This document shows, one piece after another, positions 48,645 through 57,505 of a stretch of DNA of 64,000 nucleotides. Within the stretch, counting starts at the first letter, position 1; every line of letters begins with the position of its first letter. Below the pieces are notes generated by a model. The model worked only from the letters and a program-made list of their open reading frames with translations, had not been told where the DNA came from and searched no databases. Where the stretch lies: positions 8,972 through 72,971 of the forward strand of contig CAYQES010000011.1 of the NCBI GenBank assembly GCA_964416595.1, in the 5' to 3' direction. The DNA comes from JAKFYM01 sp964416595 (GTDB lineage: Bacteria > Bdellovibrionota > UBA1018 > CAIPTA01). The position numbers were made by a program, and so were the translations under genes.

Positions 48645-51600
48645 AAAGAATGAACATAATATTTTTCTTTCTTTTCTTGAATCTTGCTTCTCATTTTTCT
48701 CATGCAAATGGCCTTCCATATTTTCAATTTAGTGAGTTGGCGACAGAAGAGACAGCAGTGACCAAAGAGCAAGCATTCGCTAGTGCTTTACGGCAATCTC
48801 CTTTTCCCCAGTGCCAAGATAAACTGTATATCGAGCCTGATGAAGTGAAATCCATGAATTCAATCTACAACTTGGCTGTGGGCCAATGTGGATTAAAAAT
48901 TGAAACCATTCCTGAGGCTAGTTTCGTGGATTCATTCCAGGCAGATATTAAAGGCGGGGAAGAGATGCTGCGCTTTTTAGAAGCATTAGGAATGACTGCG
49001 CATAAGCATTTAGAAAACAATATCAAGATCAACAATCATTTGTTGTCTTGTTTGCCAGCTATAACACCAACAGGATCTAGGCATGCACTGACCTCAAAAG
49101 AAGAGAAAAAAGCATTCGATCCCTCTTGTAACGACTTACTTTCCCGTTATCGCGGCTACTACCAAGATCTACGAAAAAAATTACGGGCAGAGCTAATATT
49201 GGCGTGTGTTGAATTTAAACCTAAGGGTATATCTAGAGGCCCCCAACCAGAATTTCTACTTTGGAAAAATGGTGTTGCTCCTACCTTTCGTAAAAGTTGC
49301 AGCGCTCTTAGTGAAGTGGTTCCGGAAATTGAGGATTTTAGCCAAACAGAAATCCAAGCGGCTATGGATCAGTTGAATGCCCTAAAAGCGCAGAATCCGA
49401 AAGTACTAGAGGCTACTGGGCCATTAAATTCTTTTCGGGAAGAGCATACGTTAGAATTTATGAGGCTCTTGCAGCAGTTGCCAGCCTTTGCTTATGAGGG
49501 TAGAGAAAATCCAACAGATGCACAATTGGCTACAGCCATCAAAAAATTAAACAACAATGCGATCGCAGAGAAAGAATCCATTGAAGGCGCTTTGGAAGAC
49601 AGTAAAAAGCTAAGCAAGGGCGGTTCGTTGCCTGTTTTATCCGGAAATAATGTGCAAATTAGTGCTCTAAAAGACTTTATAAAGTATGCGCCTGTGATCA
49701 ACGAAATGCTTGATGAGCCAGCAGGCGCAGCAAAATGGTGCGGATCCGCAACGGCCGCTACTGCCTTTGTGCAAAACTCTGAAGTGAAGGGCATGGTGGC
49801 TCTAGGTGCTTTGGCCATTGCTGTGCCCGGTGGTGTTGCCATTGGTGGTGCCAGACTAGCAGCAGCCGGTGCAATCAGAATGAGTGCATCGGCCATGGGG
49901 GCATGGTCTGCCACGCCTTTTTCTGCCTATTTCTATGCTAAAGATTTTCAAAATCGTAGCGACGCAGAACAAAGAGCGCTTACTGCCGCTGGTGGAGAAG
50001 GCGCAAAAACCATCGCCGATCCTAATGAAATACAAGCAACCCAAGAGGCTTTGGAGCTAAGTTTATTATTGGCAGCTACTGGCATGGATCTATACGGAAC
50101 GGGCGCCATCACTGCAGCCTTTGGTGTGGGCAAAGTGGCCACTAGGAACGCAGAGCGTGCAATTGTAACGAATCTAAAAAAAGTTCCGGAATTAGCCAAG
50201 AAATCTGACGAAGAATTACTTCAATTAAATAAGAACATGAGGATCAAGCCAAATGATCCACCCATGCCGCTTGCTACAGCAAAATATAAAGCCGTTATGT
50301 TGGTGGATGCATTAAAGAATAGCAAGAGCGAGGCGACTAAACTAGAGATCATAAAAGAGATCGGAAAATTTAAAATAGATAAAAAAAGTTTAGCGAAAGC
50401 ATCGGAGCAAGAGTATAGGTCGATAGAAAAGGTGGTTTTTGCTCTACGGGATGTATTGCAGTCTTCTTCAGCAAGTGATGCTTTAAAAGAAGCGGCTATA
50501 GATGCAATGGCTAAATATGGTAGCAGCGTTGGGCCTGGCGCATATCGCCTTACCGCAGAAATAATGAATGAAGTATATAAAAATGCCAATTACAAGGATC
50601 CTTCCATAGTAGCTCATTTTAATGAGACTTTACGTAGAAGGGCCTATGATGAATTAAGGCTCGCTGATAAGGCTGCGCTAAAAGGGGAATTCAGTGCGGC
50701 TGTAGACAACGAATATGTGTTGAGCCAAGCCCGCCAGCCCTTTAAAAATATTGGCCAATGGCGCCTTCAGAATGAGGCTGTCCCTGAAATTCTTAAGAAG
50801 ATTGTGGTTCGTTTAGAAAACGGCGGTATGGACGCCCAAACTTCAGAAGCCTTGCGTGATACTTTATTTAAATATGCCGTGGGCGCAGAGCCCAAAGTGG
50901 TTGAAGCATTTGAAACTTTCTTGAAATCGCTTCCCTCGGGTGTGCTTAAAGAAGATTCTGTGAAAAAATTCATTGAGCCCATGCTAGTGGCTATTGCAGG
51001 TGAGCCCGGAATAGCAGCAAAGCAGGGATGGAGTAAATTAAGTTCCATGAGCGCCGGCCGTACATTGCTTCGCCAGCGGGTGCCTGCCCTTAAGAAATTA
51101 ACGGACGAAGAGTTGAAGGCTTTCTTTGGGCATGCGGCTCCTGCGGTAAATAGCGTGGCTTATAAAGAAGCTAAAAAAGGCATTTACGAAACTGCTAGAG
51201 AAGTGGGCAATATGAAGGGTAGATTTTATTTCGCCCACGAGCGCGGTGAGGACATTGCAGAAGATGTTTTTACGATTAAAAAACTTGGGGGCCTTAAAAT
51301 TCCTTTGGAGAATGCAAGCAGCCCAGCACAGTTGGCGGACGTAGAAAAAACTTTGAACTATGCTGCTGACTCATTTTTACAGATCGCGAGGGATCCGCAC
51401 CCAAATCCAAAAATTTTAGAGGAAGCGACAGAAGCTTTGATGAAGTTTGTGCGGACTAATACCAATAATTTTACGCATCCTTCTACGCAATCCTTGGTGG
51501 CAAAGCTGGAAGAGTTAAACAAACTAAATGTATCCTTGAAGCCAGAGCTGCGCCAAAAGCTCACTGCGGATATTCAAGAGGCGCTAGGAAAATTGAAAAA

Positions 51601-52102
51601 CTCTCCACAGCGCTCTTTGGCGAATGAATCCCTTCCTTCCGAATGGCGCGGAATCATTTCCACTATGAACTTAGATCCTAATACGGCTGGCCAGTTAGAA
51701 GATTTGTTGGCTAAACATATCCTTGGTTCTGAATTCGCTAAGGAACCAGCTAGAGTTACGGATCTTCTCCATAAGTTGTCTAACGTGAAGCTGAACTCGC
51801 GTATTGTAGAACTCTACGTAGAACCTACTTTAAATATGTTAGGAGAGGGTAAGGCTCTATTAGGCGATAATTCTATCTCTTTCTTACTAGGAAGAATGAC
51901 CGTAGAAAACCCCAAGGTATACCAGGGCTTTTTATCGATTTATCGAGATGCTTGGAGGGCGGCAGCTTTAAATCCTAGCCTCAAACCTCGCCAAGCGATT
52001 GAAAAAGGGTTGGAAGCTACCTTAGAACGAAATGCTAAATACAAAGCCCTGACGCCCGATGAGCAGAATGATATCATCCGCGGCTCTGTTTCCTGCCTCT
52101 AA
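48641..52102 (+). CDS. Very large exported helical protein
   Basis: 1153 residues with a signal peptide (MKRMNIIFFFLFLNLASHFSHA). Mostly alpha-helical and Lys/Glu-rich, HEAT-like in feel. A Gly/Ala-rich hydrophobic tract lies at ~383-425 (VALGALAIAVPGGVAIGG...) and another at ~470-500 (LSLLLAATGMDLYGTGAI), like membrane-inserting hairpins of pore-forming proteins. Several Cys are scattered in the first 200 residues. Start overlaps the SLOG/HEAT gene. No named family recognised; an envelope or secreted effector is a guess. Confidence 0.65.
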   Translation: MKRMNIIFFFLFLNLASHFSHANGLPYFQFSELATEETAVTKEQAFASALRQSPFPQCQDKLYIEPDEVKSMNSIYNLAVGQCGLKIETIPEASFVDSFQADIKGGEEMLRFLEALGMTAHKHLENNIKINNHLLSCLPAITPTGSRHALTSKEEKKAFDPSCNDLLSRYRGYYQDLRKKLRAELILACVEFKPKGISRGPQPEFLLWKNGVAPTFRKSCSALSEVVPEIEDFSQTEIQAAMDQLNALKAQNPKVLEATGPLNSFREEHTLEFMRLLQQLPAFAYEGRENPTDAQLATAIKKLNNNAIAEKESIEGALEDSKKLSKGGSLPVLSGNNVQISALKDFIKYAPVINEMLDEPAGAAKWCGSATAATAFVQNSEVKGMVALGALAIAVPGGVAIGGARLAAAGAIRMSASAMGAWSATPFSAYFYAKDFQNRSDAEQRALTAAGGEGAKTIADPNEIQATQEALELSLLLAATGMDLYGTGAITAAFGVGKVATRNAERAIVTNLKKVPELAKKSDEELLQLNKNMRIKPNDPPMPLATAKYKAVMLVDALKNSKSEATKLEIIKEIGKFKIDKKSLAKASEQEYRSIEKVVFALRDVLQSSSASDALKEAAIDAMAKYGSSVGPGAYRLTAEIMNEVYKNANYKDPSIVAHFNETLRRRAYDELRLADKAALKGEFSAAVDNEYVLSQARQPFKNIGQWRLQNEAVPEILKKIVVRLENGGMDAQTSEALRDTLFKYAVGAEPKVVEAFETFLKSLPSGVLKEDSVKKFIEPMLVAIAGEPGIAAKQGWSKLSSMSAGRTLLRQRVPALKKLTDEELKAFFGHAAPAVNSVAYKEAKKGIYETAREVGNMKGRFYFAHERGEDIAEDVFTIKKLGGLKIPLENASSPAQLADVEKTLNYAADSFLQIARDPHPNPKILEEATEALMKFVRTNTNNFTHPSTQSLVAKLEELNKLNVSLKPELRQKLTADIQEALGKLKNSPQRSLANESLPSEWRGIISTMNLDPNTAGQLEDLLAKHILGSEFAKEPARVTDLLHKLSNVKLNSRIVELYVEPTLNMLGEGKALLGDNSISFLLGRMTVENPKVYQGFLSIYRDAWRAAALNPSLKPRQAIEKGLEATLERNAKYKALTPDEQNDIIRGSVSCL

Positions 52103-52106
52103 CCAA

Positions 52107-53708
52107 CTACTTCTTCTGCTTGGCGCTCCAAGCAAGATAATCTTCGTAATTGCCCGCGAAATCCTGGATGGATCCATCTGGGAAAATTTCCAAAATGCGG
52201 TTCGCGATGGAGGAGACGAATTGCCGGTCGTGGGAAACGAAGAAGGCCGTGCCGGGAAATTGTTTTAAGGATTCATTCAAGGCCTCGATGCTTTCCAAAT
52301 CCAAGTGGTTGGTAGGTTCATCGAGCAATAATACGTTCGGCTCATCCAGCATCATTTTAGAAAGAGTCACCCGCACGCTTTCGCCTCCCGAAAGCACTTC
52401 GGTTTTTTTGTCGCCGTCTTCGCCAGTGAAAAGCATGCGCCCGAGCACGCCGCGGATCGAACCCATATCGATCTCAGGGTGAGAATCGTGGAGGTATTGG
52501 AACAAGGATAAGCCTTTGGGCAATACTTGTTTGATATCTTGGGGGCAGTAGGAGCGGGTGGTGGTCACACCCCAGTGCACTTGGCCCGAAGCGGGTTTTA
52601 GGCTGCCTTCCAAAATTTTCATGAAAGTGGTTTTCCCCACGCCCGAAGGGCCAATGATACCGATCTTCTCGCCGCCGGAGAAAAAGAGATTCATTTTTTT
52701 CAAAACCGTGGTTTTGCCGTCGTAGCTTGCGGTTACGTCTTCCAAGCGCACAACGTCTTTACCGAGCTCACGTTTTGGTTTGAAATAAATCCGTGGATAC
52801 ACCCGGGAGCTTGGGCGGATGTCTTCCATTTCCATATTGTCCAATTGCTTTTGCCGGGAAGTGGCTTGGCGGGCTTTGGATTTGTTGGCACCGAAGCGGG
52901 CGATAAAAGATTTTAGTTCCGCGGCCCGTTTTTCTTTCTTGGCTTGCTCGGTGAGTTTTTGGTCCCGGGCGATGGCCGAAGCGTGTTGGTAGTAATCGTA
53001 GTCGCCGGTGTAGATCCGCATTTCCGAATAATCGATATCGGCGATATGGGTGCACACGGCGTTCAAGAAGTGACGATCGTGGGAAACGATCAAGATTGTG
53101 CCGTCGTAATCGTTCAAAAAATCTTCTAGCCAGGAAATGGTTTTGATGTCGAGGTTGTTGGTGGGTTCGTCGAGCAGCATCACTTCTGGTTTTTGGAAAA
53201 GAATTTGAGCTAAGAGAACCCGGAATTTGTACTGGGTAGGAATCTCTTTCATGAGCTCATTGTGGTACTGGGCGGGGATGCCGAGGCCCACGAGAAATTC
53301 GGAAGCTTTAGATTCGGCGGAGTAACCGTCGATCTCCATGAATTCGCCTTCGAGTTCTCCTAAACGGTTGGCTTCCGCATCACTTAAATCGCCTTTGGCG
53401 TAGAGATCTTCTCGTTCGCGCATGATTTTCCAAAGTTTTTGGTCGCCCTGGTAAACCGTATTGAGCACGGTTTCATTATCGAAACGATAGTGATCCTGGC
53501 GCAGCCACCCTAAGCGAGCTTTAGGATCGATGAAGATCGTGCCTTTATCGGCGCTTTGTTCGCCGGAAATGATTTTTAAGAAAGTGGATTTGCCTGTGCC
53601 GTTGGCGCCGATGATGCCGTAACGGCAGCCAGGGGTGAAAACCACACTCACATTTTCAAAAAGTTTTTTGTGCCCAAAAGTTAGGCCGATGTCTTTAACG
53701 CTAAGCAT
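52107..53708 (-). CDS. ABC-F family ATPase (YbiT-like)
   Basis: 533 residues, two ABC domains and no TM, so a ribosome-associated ABC-F protein. First domain: GIIGANGTGKST, a divergent signature (IPTQYKFRVLLAQ) and MLLDEPTNNLD. Linker (KEKRAAELKSFIARFGANKSKA). Second domain: GIIGPSGVGKTT, LSGGESVRVTLSKM, LLLDEPTNHLD. The divergent first signature and linker fit the YbiT branch. The ATG at 53708 has AAGG upstream; the frame continues to 53726. Confidence 0.9.
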   Translation of the reverse strand: MLSVKDIGLTFGHKKLFENVSVVFTPGCRYGIIGANGTGKSTFLKIISGEQSADKGTIFIDPKARLGWLRQDHYRFDNETVLNTVYQGDQKLWKIMREREDLYAKGDLSDAEANRLGELEGEFMEIDGYSAESKASEFLVGLGIPAQYHNELMKEIPTQYKFRVLLAQILFQKPEVMLLDEPTNNLDIKTISWLEDFLNDYDGTILIVSHDRHFLNAVCTHIADIDYSEMRIYTGDYDYYQHASAIARDQKLTEQAKKEKRAAELKSFIARFGANKSKARQATSRQKQLDNMEMEDIRPSSRVYPRIYFKPKRELGKDVVRLEDVTASYDGKTTVLKKMNLFFSGGEKIGIIGPSGVGKTTFMKILEGSLKPASGQVHWGVTTTRSYCPQDIKQVLPKGLSLFQYLHDSHPEIDMGSIRGVLGRMLFTGEDGDKKTEVLSGGESVRVTLSKMMLDEPNVLLLDEPTNHLDLESIEALNESLKQFPGTAFFVSHDRQFVSSIANRILEIFPDGSIQDFAGNYEDYLAWSAKQKK

Positions 53709-53749
53709 GCTTGCCTTATAACACAAAGGGCCGAAATCACTAGAGTTCT

Positions 53750-53777
53750 TTGAAAATGAATGGTTTTTCGATAAACT
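53750..53777 (+). promoter_or_regulatory. Candidate sigma-70 promoter for ABC exporter
   Basis: TTGAAA (53750-53755), a 16-nt spacer and TAAACT (53772-53777), followed by a short leader to the ATG at 53796. Fits -35/-10 elements with two mismatches each. Confidence 0.45.
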
Positions 53778-53795
53778 AGCAGACCGGGAGAAATC

Positions 53796-54704
53796 ATGGC
53801 TTTAATCCGAGCCGAGCAAGTAACAAAACAATTTGGCGATTTTCAGGCCTTACAGGGCTTGGATTTGGTGGTGAGAGCTGGTGGTTGCGTGGGCCTTTTG
53901 GGCCCCAATGGGGCCGGAAAATCCACTTTTATCGGAGCTCTCTACGGGGTGGTGGAGCGAACCTCCGGAAGCCTCGAAGTGTTCGGCATGGATCCCCGCA
54001 CCCATAGCCGGGAGATTAAGAAAAAGCTTGGTGTGGTTCCCCAGGAAAGCGCTTTGGACGAAGGCCTAACGGTTCGGGAAAATATGCGCCTCTTTGCCGG
54101 CTTTGTGGGATTGCCAAAAAAGAATTGGGACTCCCGAATCAACGAGCTTTTGGAAATGATGTCGCTCCAGCACAAGGCGGACGCTTCCATCCGATTTTTA
54201 TCCGGGGGCATGAAACGGCGCTTGGCTTTTGTGCGCGCCTTACTAGCGGAACCAGAATTATTAATCCTCGACGAGCCCACCACGGGTTTAGATCCCGCTG
54301 TGCGACACCTGTTGTGGGAAAAGGTGGTGGAATTAAAACGGAAAGGCAAAACGATCCTTCTCACTACGCACTATATGCACGAAGCGGAAGTGCTCTGTGA
54401 TTGGATCGTGATTTTGAGTAAGGGTAAGGTAGTGAACACGGGCTCGCCTGCGGCTTTGATCGCGGAGCATACGCCGGGATACGTGGGTTTATACGAAGAG
54501 GGTTTAGGGGAAAAACTAAAAGCTGCCGTGGATCCCGCCTGGGCACTTTTTCCCCAAAGGAAACAATGGTGCGTGCGTACGCCAAGAATTGAAGATTTGG
54601 TTTCCTTAGAAAAACAGGGATTAAAAGCCCTGCAGCTAAGGCCCGCCAATTTAGAAGACGTATTTTTAAAACTCACCGGAGAGGAGCTTTCCCAAGATGA
54701 TTGA
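53796..54704 (+). CDS. ABC exporter ATP-binding subunit (NodI/DrrA-like)
   Basis: 302 residues: Walker A GPNGAGKST, Q-loop VVPQES, signature LSGGMKRRL, Walker B LLILDEPTTGLD and the H-loop His in LLTTHYMHEAE. The C-terminal ~80 residues form the accessory domain usual in DrrA/NodI types. It energises the permease encoded next (8-nt overlap). Substrate (polysaccharide, drug or lipid) is not readable. Confidence 0.92.
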   Translation: MALIRAEQVTKQFGDFQALQGLDLVVRAGGCVGLLGPNGAGKSTFIGALYGVVERTSGSLEVFGMDPRTHSREIKKKLGVVPQESALDEGLTVRENMRLFAGFVGLPKKNWDSRINELLEMMSLQHKADASIRFLSGGMKRRLAFVRALLAEPELLILDEPTTGLDPAVRHLLWEKVVELKRKGKTILLTTHYMHEAEVLCDWIVILSKGKVVNTGSPAALIAEHTPGYVGLYEEGLGEKLKAAVDPAWALFPQRKQWCVRTPRIEDLVSLEKQGLKALQLRPANLEDVFLKLTGEELSQDD

Positions 54705-55464
54705 GTCATTAAAGCTCGGGCTTCATGTGGTGGTTCGTAACTGGACCGTTTATAAAAAAGATTTCGTTGCCAATATTTCGCCCACCGTAGCGGATCCGGC
54801 TTTTATTTTGCTGGCCCTAGGCTTTGGCCTCGGCTCTTTTATCCAAGAGATCGATGGCATGAGCTATGCTCGTTTTTTGGCTCCCGGTCTCGTGGCCACC
54901 ACGGCTCTCTTTACGGCTTTTTTTGAATGCAGTTATGGTTTCTATGTGCGACTCACGTTTGAGTCGGTTTTTAAAGCCATGCTCACCACTCCCATTGGCC
55001 CCAAAGAGGTTTTGATTGGAGAATTTTTGTGGGTGTTTATAAAAGGCGCCTTCATGGCTTTGGGTGTGGGCGTTGTGTTGGCCATTGTGGGCTTGGTGCC
55101 ATGGCATGCGCTTCTCTTTTTTCCCTGGATTGGCGGTTTCTTAGCTGTGCCTTCGGGAGCCATGGGATTAGTGGCTGCGGGGTATGTGCGCAACATCAAC
55201 CAATTTCAAACTGTGTACTCTTTTTTGATTTCGCCGATCTATTTTTTATCGGGTGTGTTTTTTCCCGTGCCGGCGGCGCACCCGCTCTTTAAAGCCGCGA
55301 TCCAAATTTCTCCTTTTTACCACGGCGTGCAACTCATGCAGATGGTGTCTTGGGATAGAGTAGTGGCTAGCTCTGTTCTCTATCATGTGGGCTTCTTGGT
55401 GTTCTTCACCTTAAGTTTAGGCTACTGGGCCTCCTGGCGGATACAGAAGAAGCTCGTGAGTTAA
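54697..55464 (+). CDS. ABC-2 permease (NodJ/DrrB-like)
   Basis: 255 residues with six predicted TM segments and the ABC-2 hallmark stretch (SFLISPIYFLSGVFFPVPA). Forms the exporter channel with the ATPase encoded just upstream. Overlaps the ATPase gene by 8 nt. The start at 54697 lies inside the ATPase stop region. Confidence 0.9.
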   Translation: MIESLKLGLHVVVRNWTVYKKDFVANISPTVADPAFILLALGFGLGSFIQEIDGMSYARFLAPGLVATTALFTAFFECSYGFYVRLTFESVFKAMLTTPIGPKEVLIGEFLWVFIKGAFMALGVGVVLAIVGLVPWHALLFFPWIGGFLAVPSGAMGLVAAGYVRNINQFQTVYSFLISPIYFLSGVFFPVPAAHPLFKAAIQISPFYHGVQLMQMVSWDRVVASSVLYHVGFLVFFTLSLGYWASWRIQKKLVS

Positions 55465-55529
55465 AAATCTACTAGAAGCTAACACGGGGATTTATAATGG
55501 CTTTGTGCCCAATTTTATGGCCAGTAGAA

Positions 55530-55985
55530 TTACCTGCGAACTAGACCCACAATATGTTTCCATTCTTGGGGGGCAACCGGCATTACTGAAAGCCGGGTGC
55601 CCTTTTGTACAAGAGGCATATTTTTTAGCGCCTGTTCTTTTTTCAAGGCGTCTAGCGGAAGAATGGGGAACTCCTCCACGAATTCTACTTCCACCATAAA
55701 CCAAATGGGTTTTTCTTTTGTGGCTTTCGGATCATAGTATTCGGATTTTTTGTCGAACTGTGTGGGGTCGGGATGGGATTCTTTGCACACGCGGGCGATG
55801 CCCGCAATCCCTGGGGGTTCCGCATTGGAGTGGTAGAAAAAAGCTAAATCGCCAATGCGCATTTCATCCCGCATGAAGTTACGGGCTTGGTAGTTGCGCA
55901 CTCCGTCCCAGCCGTTTTTTTTCACCCGCTTTAAATCTTGGATGGAAAACACATCGGGTTCAGATTTCATCAGCCAATATTTCAT
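55530..55985 (-). CDS. EVE-domain protein
   Basis: 151 residues. The N-terminus MKYWLMKSEPDVFSI, the WDGVRNYQARN motif, GDLAFFYHSN and an EKPIWFMVEVEFV strand are typical of EVE (PUA-like) proteins, thought to bind modified bases. The ATG overlaps the comB stop (ATGA), so it is in the same operon. The biological target is unknown. Confidence 0.87.
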   Translation of the reverse strand: MKYWLMKSEPDVFSIQDLKRVKKNGWDGVRNYQARNFMRDEMRIGDLAFFYHSNAEPPGIAGIARVCKESHPDPTQFDKKSEYYDPKATKEKPIWFMVEVEFVEEFPILPLDALKKEQALKNMPLVQKGTRLSVMPVAPQEWKHIVGLVRR

Positions 55986-56683
55986 ACTTTTACTACGCGG
56001 GCGAAAAGTGCATTTTCAAATTCTAGGGTAAGGATTTGCGGTAAGCGATCAATTTCCATGGCCAATGTAACATCTGCTAAACCGGTTTTCAGTTTTTGTG
56101 CGAGGTGATCGGGCCGTCCCGAGGCAAAAATTTTTTCTTTCGCAGCCAATGCACATTGCTGCACAAATTCTGGGATATTGCTAAAGCCTTCGAGGGCGGT
56201 GGCCATGGCTTGGGCCGTGATTTCATCTTCCACATGGTTGGAGTCGGGGAAGGCTGCGGGGATGAGGGTCACGGGGCAATTGAGGCTTTTGAGGTGAGTC
56301 ACTAAATTAGAAAAATTTACGAGGGAGCCCACAAAAACTTGGGAAAAATTATGGGCCGCAAAGAGAGCGGGGGTGCCGGTGGTAGTGGCCACTAGAGCTG
56401 GAGCTTCATCTATCCAAGCGTGGGTGCGGGCTTCGTGGGGGGAGTTATCAAATCGTTCTTTGCATTCCACGGGCAAGGAGAGCTCGGAAAACACGCGCAT
56501 GGAAAGTAGGCGGCTTTCGTTTTGCACGGCTTTTAAAGAGGGGGCCACGAACACGGGGCCCAAGGCTCGATCCACCAGGGTGTGAATGGTAGTGGAGCAG
56601 CGGAAAATATCGAACATCACGGCAACGCCTTCCCCATGGGGAAAGGCGCTTTGCCAGCCCGCGATTGTGAGGGCTGGGATCAT
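55982..56683 (-). CDS. comB: 2-phosphosulfolactate phosphatase-like (ComB family)
   Basis: 233 residues. ComB motifs: AVMFDIFRCSTT, NSPHEA, ALVATTTGTPAL, GSLVNFSNL and EDEITAQAM. In methanogens ComB serves coenzyme M synthesis; in bacteria the substrate is often unknown. The ATG at 56683 overlaps the upstream gene's stop; the extended frame to 56728 is not needed. Second gene of a three-gene operon. Confidence 0.83.
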   Translation of the reverse strand: MIPALTIAGWQSAFPHGEGVAVMFDIFRCSTTIHTLVDRALGPVFVAPSLKAVQNESRLLSMRVFSELSLPVECKERFDNSPHEARTHAWIDEAPALVATTTGTPALFAAHNFSQVFVGSLVNFSNLVTHLKSLNCPVTLIPAAFPDSNHVEDEITAQAMATALEGFSNIPEFVQQCALAAKEKIFASGRPDHLAQKLKTGLADVTLAMEIDRLPQILTLEFENALFARVVKV

Positions 56684-57204
56684 TGATTCTTCTGAAAGTG
56701 GCAGTAGAGCATATGCTCTACTCCCCATTGGCCAATGAGGTAGACCGAGGAGTCATTTTGCTTCAGCCAGTAGCGAATTATTTTTGTGATATCTTTGCCC
56801 TTAGGATTTAAATCAATGAAGGCGTAATCGGGTTGCATATCTACTTTCCGCACATCTGTGTACATATCGGGGGAGAGGGCGCGGGCCTCTTCCACGGTGA
56901 GATGAGAGTAGGGATTGCCGTTGCCAAAAAATCTAAAGCTGCCGCTCGTATACACATACCCATCTTTGGGGTCGAGAAAGTTATAACCATAATGGGCGGT
57001 GTCGGGGTTGAAGTTGCGGTTTAAGTGATAGCAGTTGCCACTGGAAACCAAAGGTAAAGTATCCAAGGAAATGCCGCCGGCAGCTTTGTAGCCTTCACTA
57101 ATGGCCAACATGGGCGCGCTGCACTGGAGGCCGGCGCAAGGATCTTGCAAAGGAGCGGATTGAGAAGTTAGGGGCAGAAGAAGGAATAAAAATAGTGTTT
57201 TCAT
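56680..57204 (-). CDS. Secreted protein of unknown function
   Basis: 174 residues with a signal peptide (MKTLFLFLLLPLTSQSA). The mature part has several Cys (PCAGLQCSAP, SGNCYHL, YCHFQ) and Tyr/Asn-rich stretches (GSFRFFGNGNPYSHL). I recognise no family. First gene of the comB/EVE operon. A Fur-box-like palindrome lies 87 nt upstream of its start. Confidence 0.65.
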   Translation of the reverse strand: MKTLFLFLLLPLTSQSAPLQDPCAGLQCSAPMLAISEGYKAAGGISLDTLPLVSSGNCYHLNRNFNPDTAHYGYNFLDPKDGYVYTSGSFRFFGNGNPYSHLTVEEARALSPDMYTDVRKVDMQPDYAFIDLNPKGKDITKIIRYWLKQNDSSVYLIGQWGVEHMLYCHFQKNQ

Positions 57205-57290
57205 GGTGCGCAATTTCCCAGAAAAGGAGAAGGATCGCAAGCTAGAAGTAATGCCTGATCTGATTGATCCAGGCTGCCGCGCTTATTTTT

Positions 57291-57305
57291 TGAGAATGAT
57301 TCTCA
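57291..57305. promoter_or_regulatory. Fur-box-like palindrome
   Basis: TGAGAAT-G-ATTCTCA is a perfect 7-1-7 inverted repeat, matching the Fur pattern TGAxAATnATTxTCA at every fixed position. It lies between divergent genes: 87 nt before the minus-strand secreted protein/comB/EVE operon and about 200 nt before rarA. Either could be iron-regulated. Confidence 0.6.
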
Positions 57306-57505
57306 TTTTCCTTGATCTCTATTTTTCTTTGGTCTAAGTTTAGTTTTATCGGGAAGTCAAAATCCCCTGTGCTGGAGCCTCAACTCCACAAAAACAAGAT
57401 GTGTGCAGGGTGGCAAAAAAAGAGAACCCCACTTTTCTTTTTGCCACCCATTTTTATGCGATGCGGCTTAGTGCCGCTCGGGCTTTCCTGTTAGGATGCC
57501 AGCCC

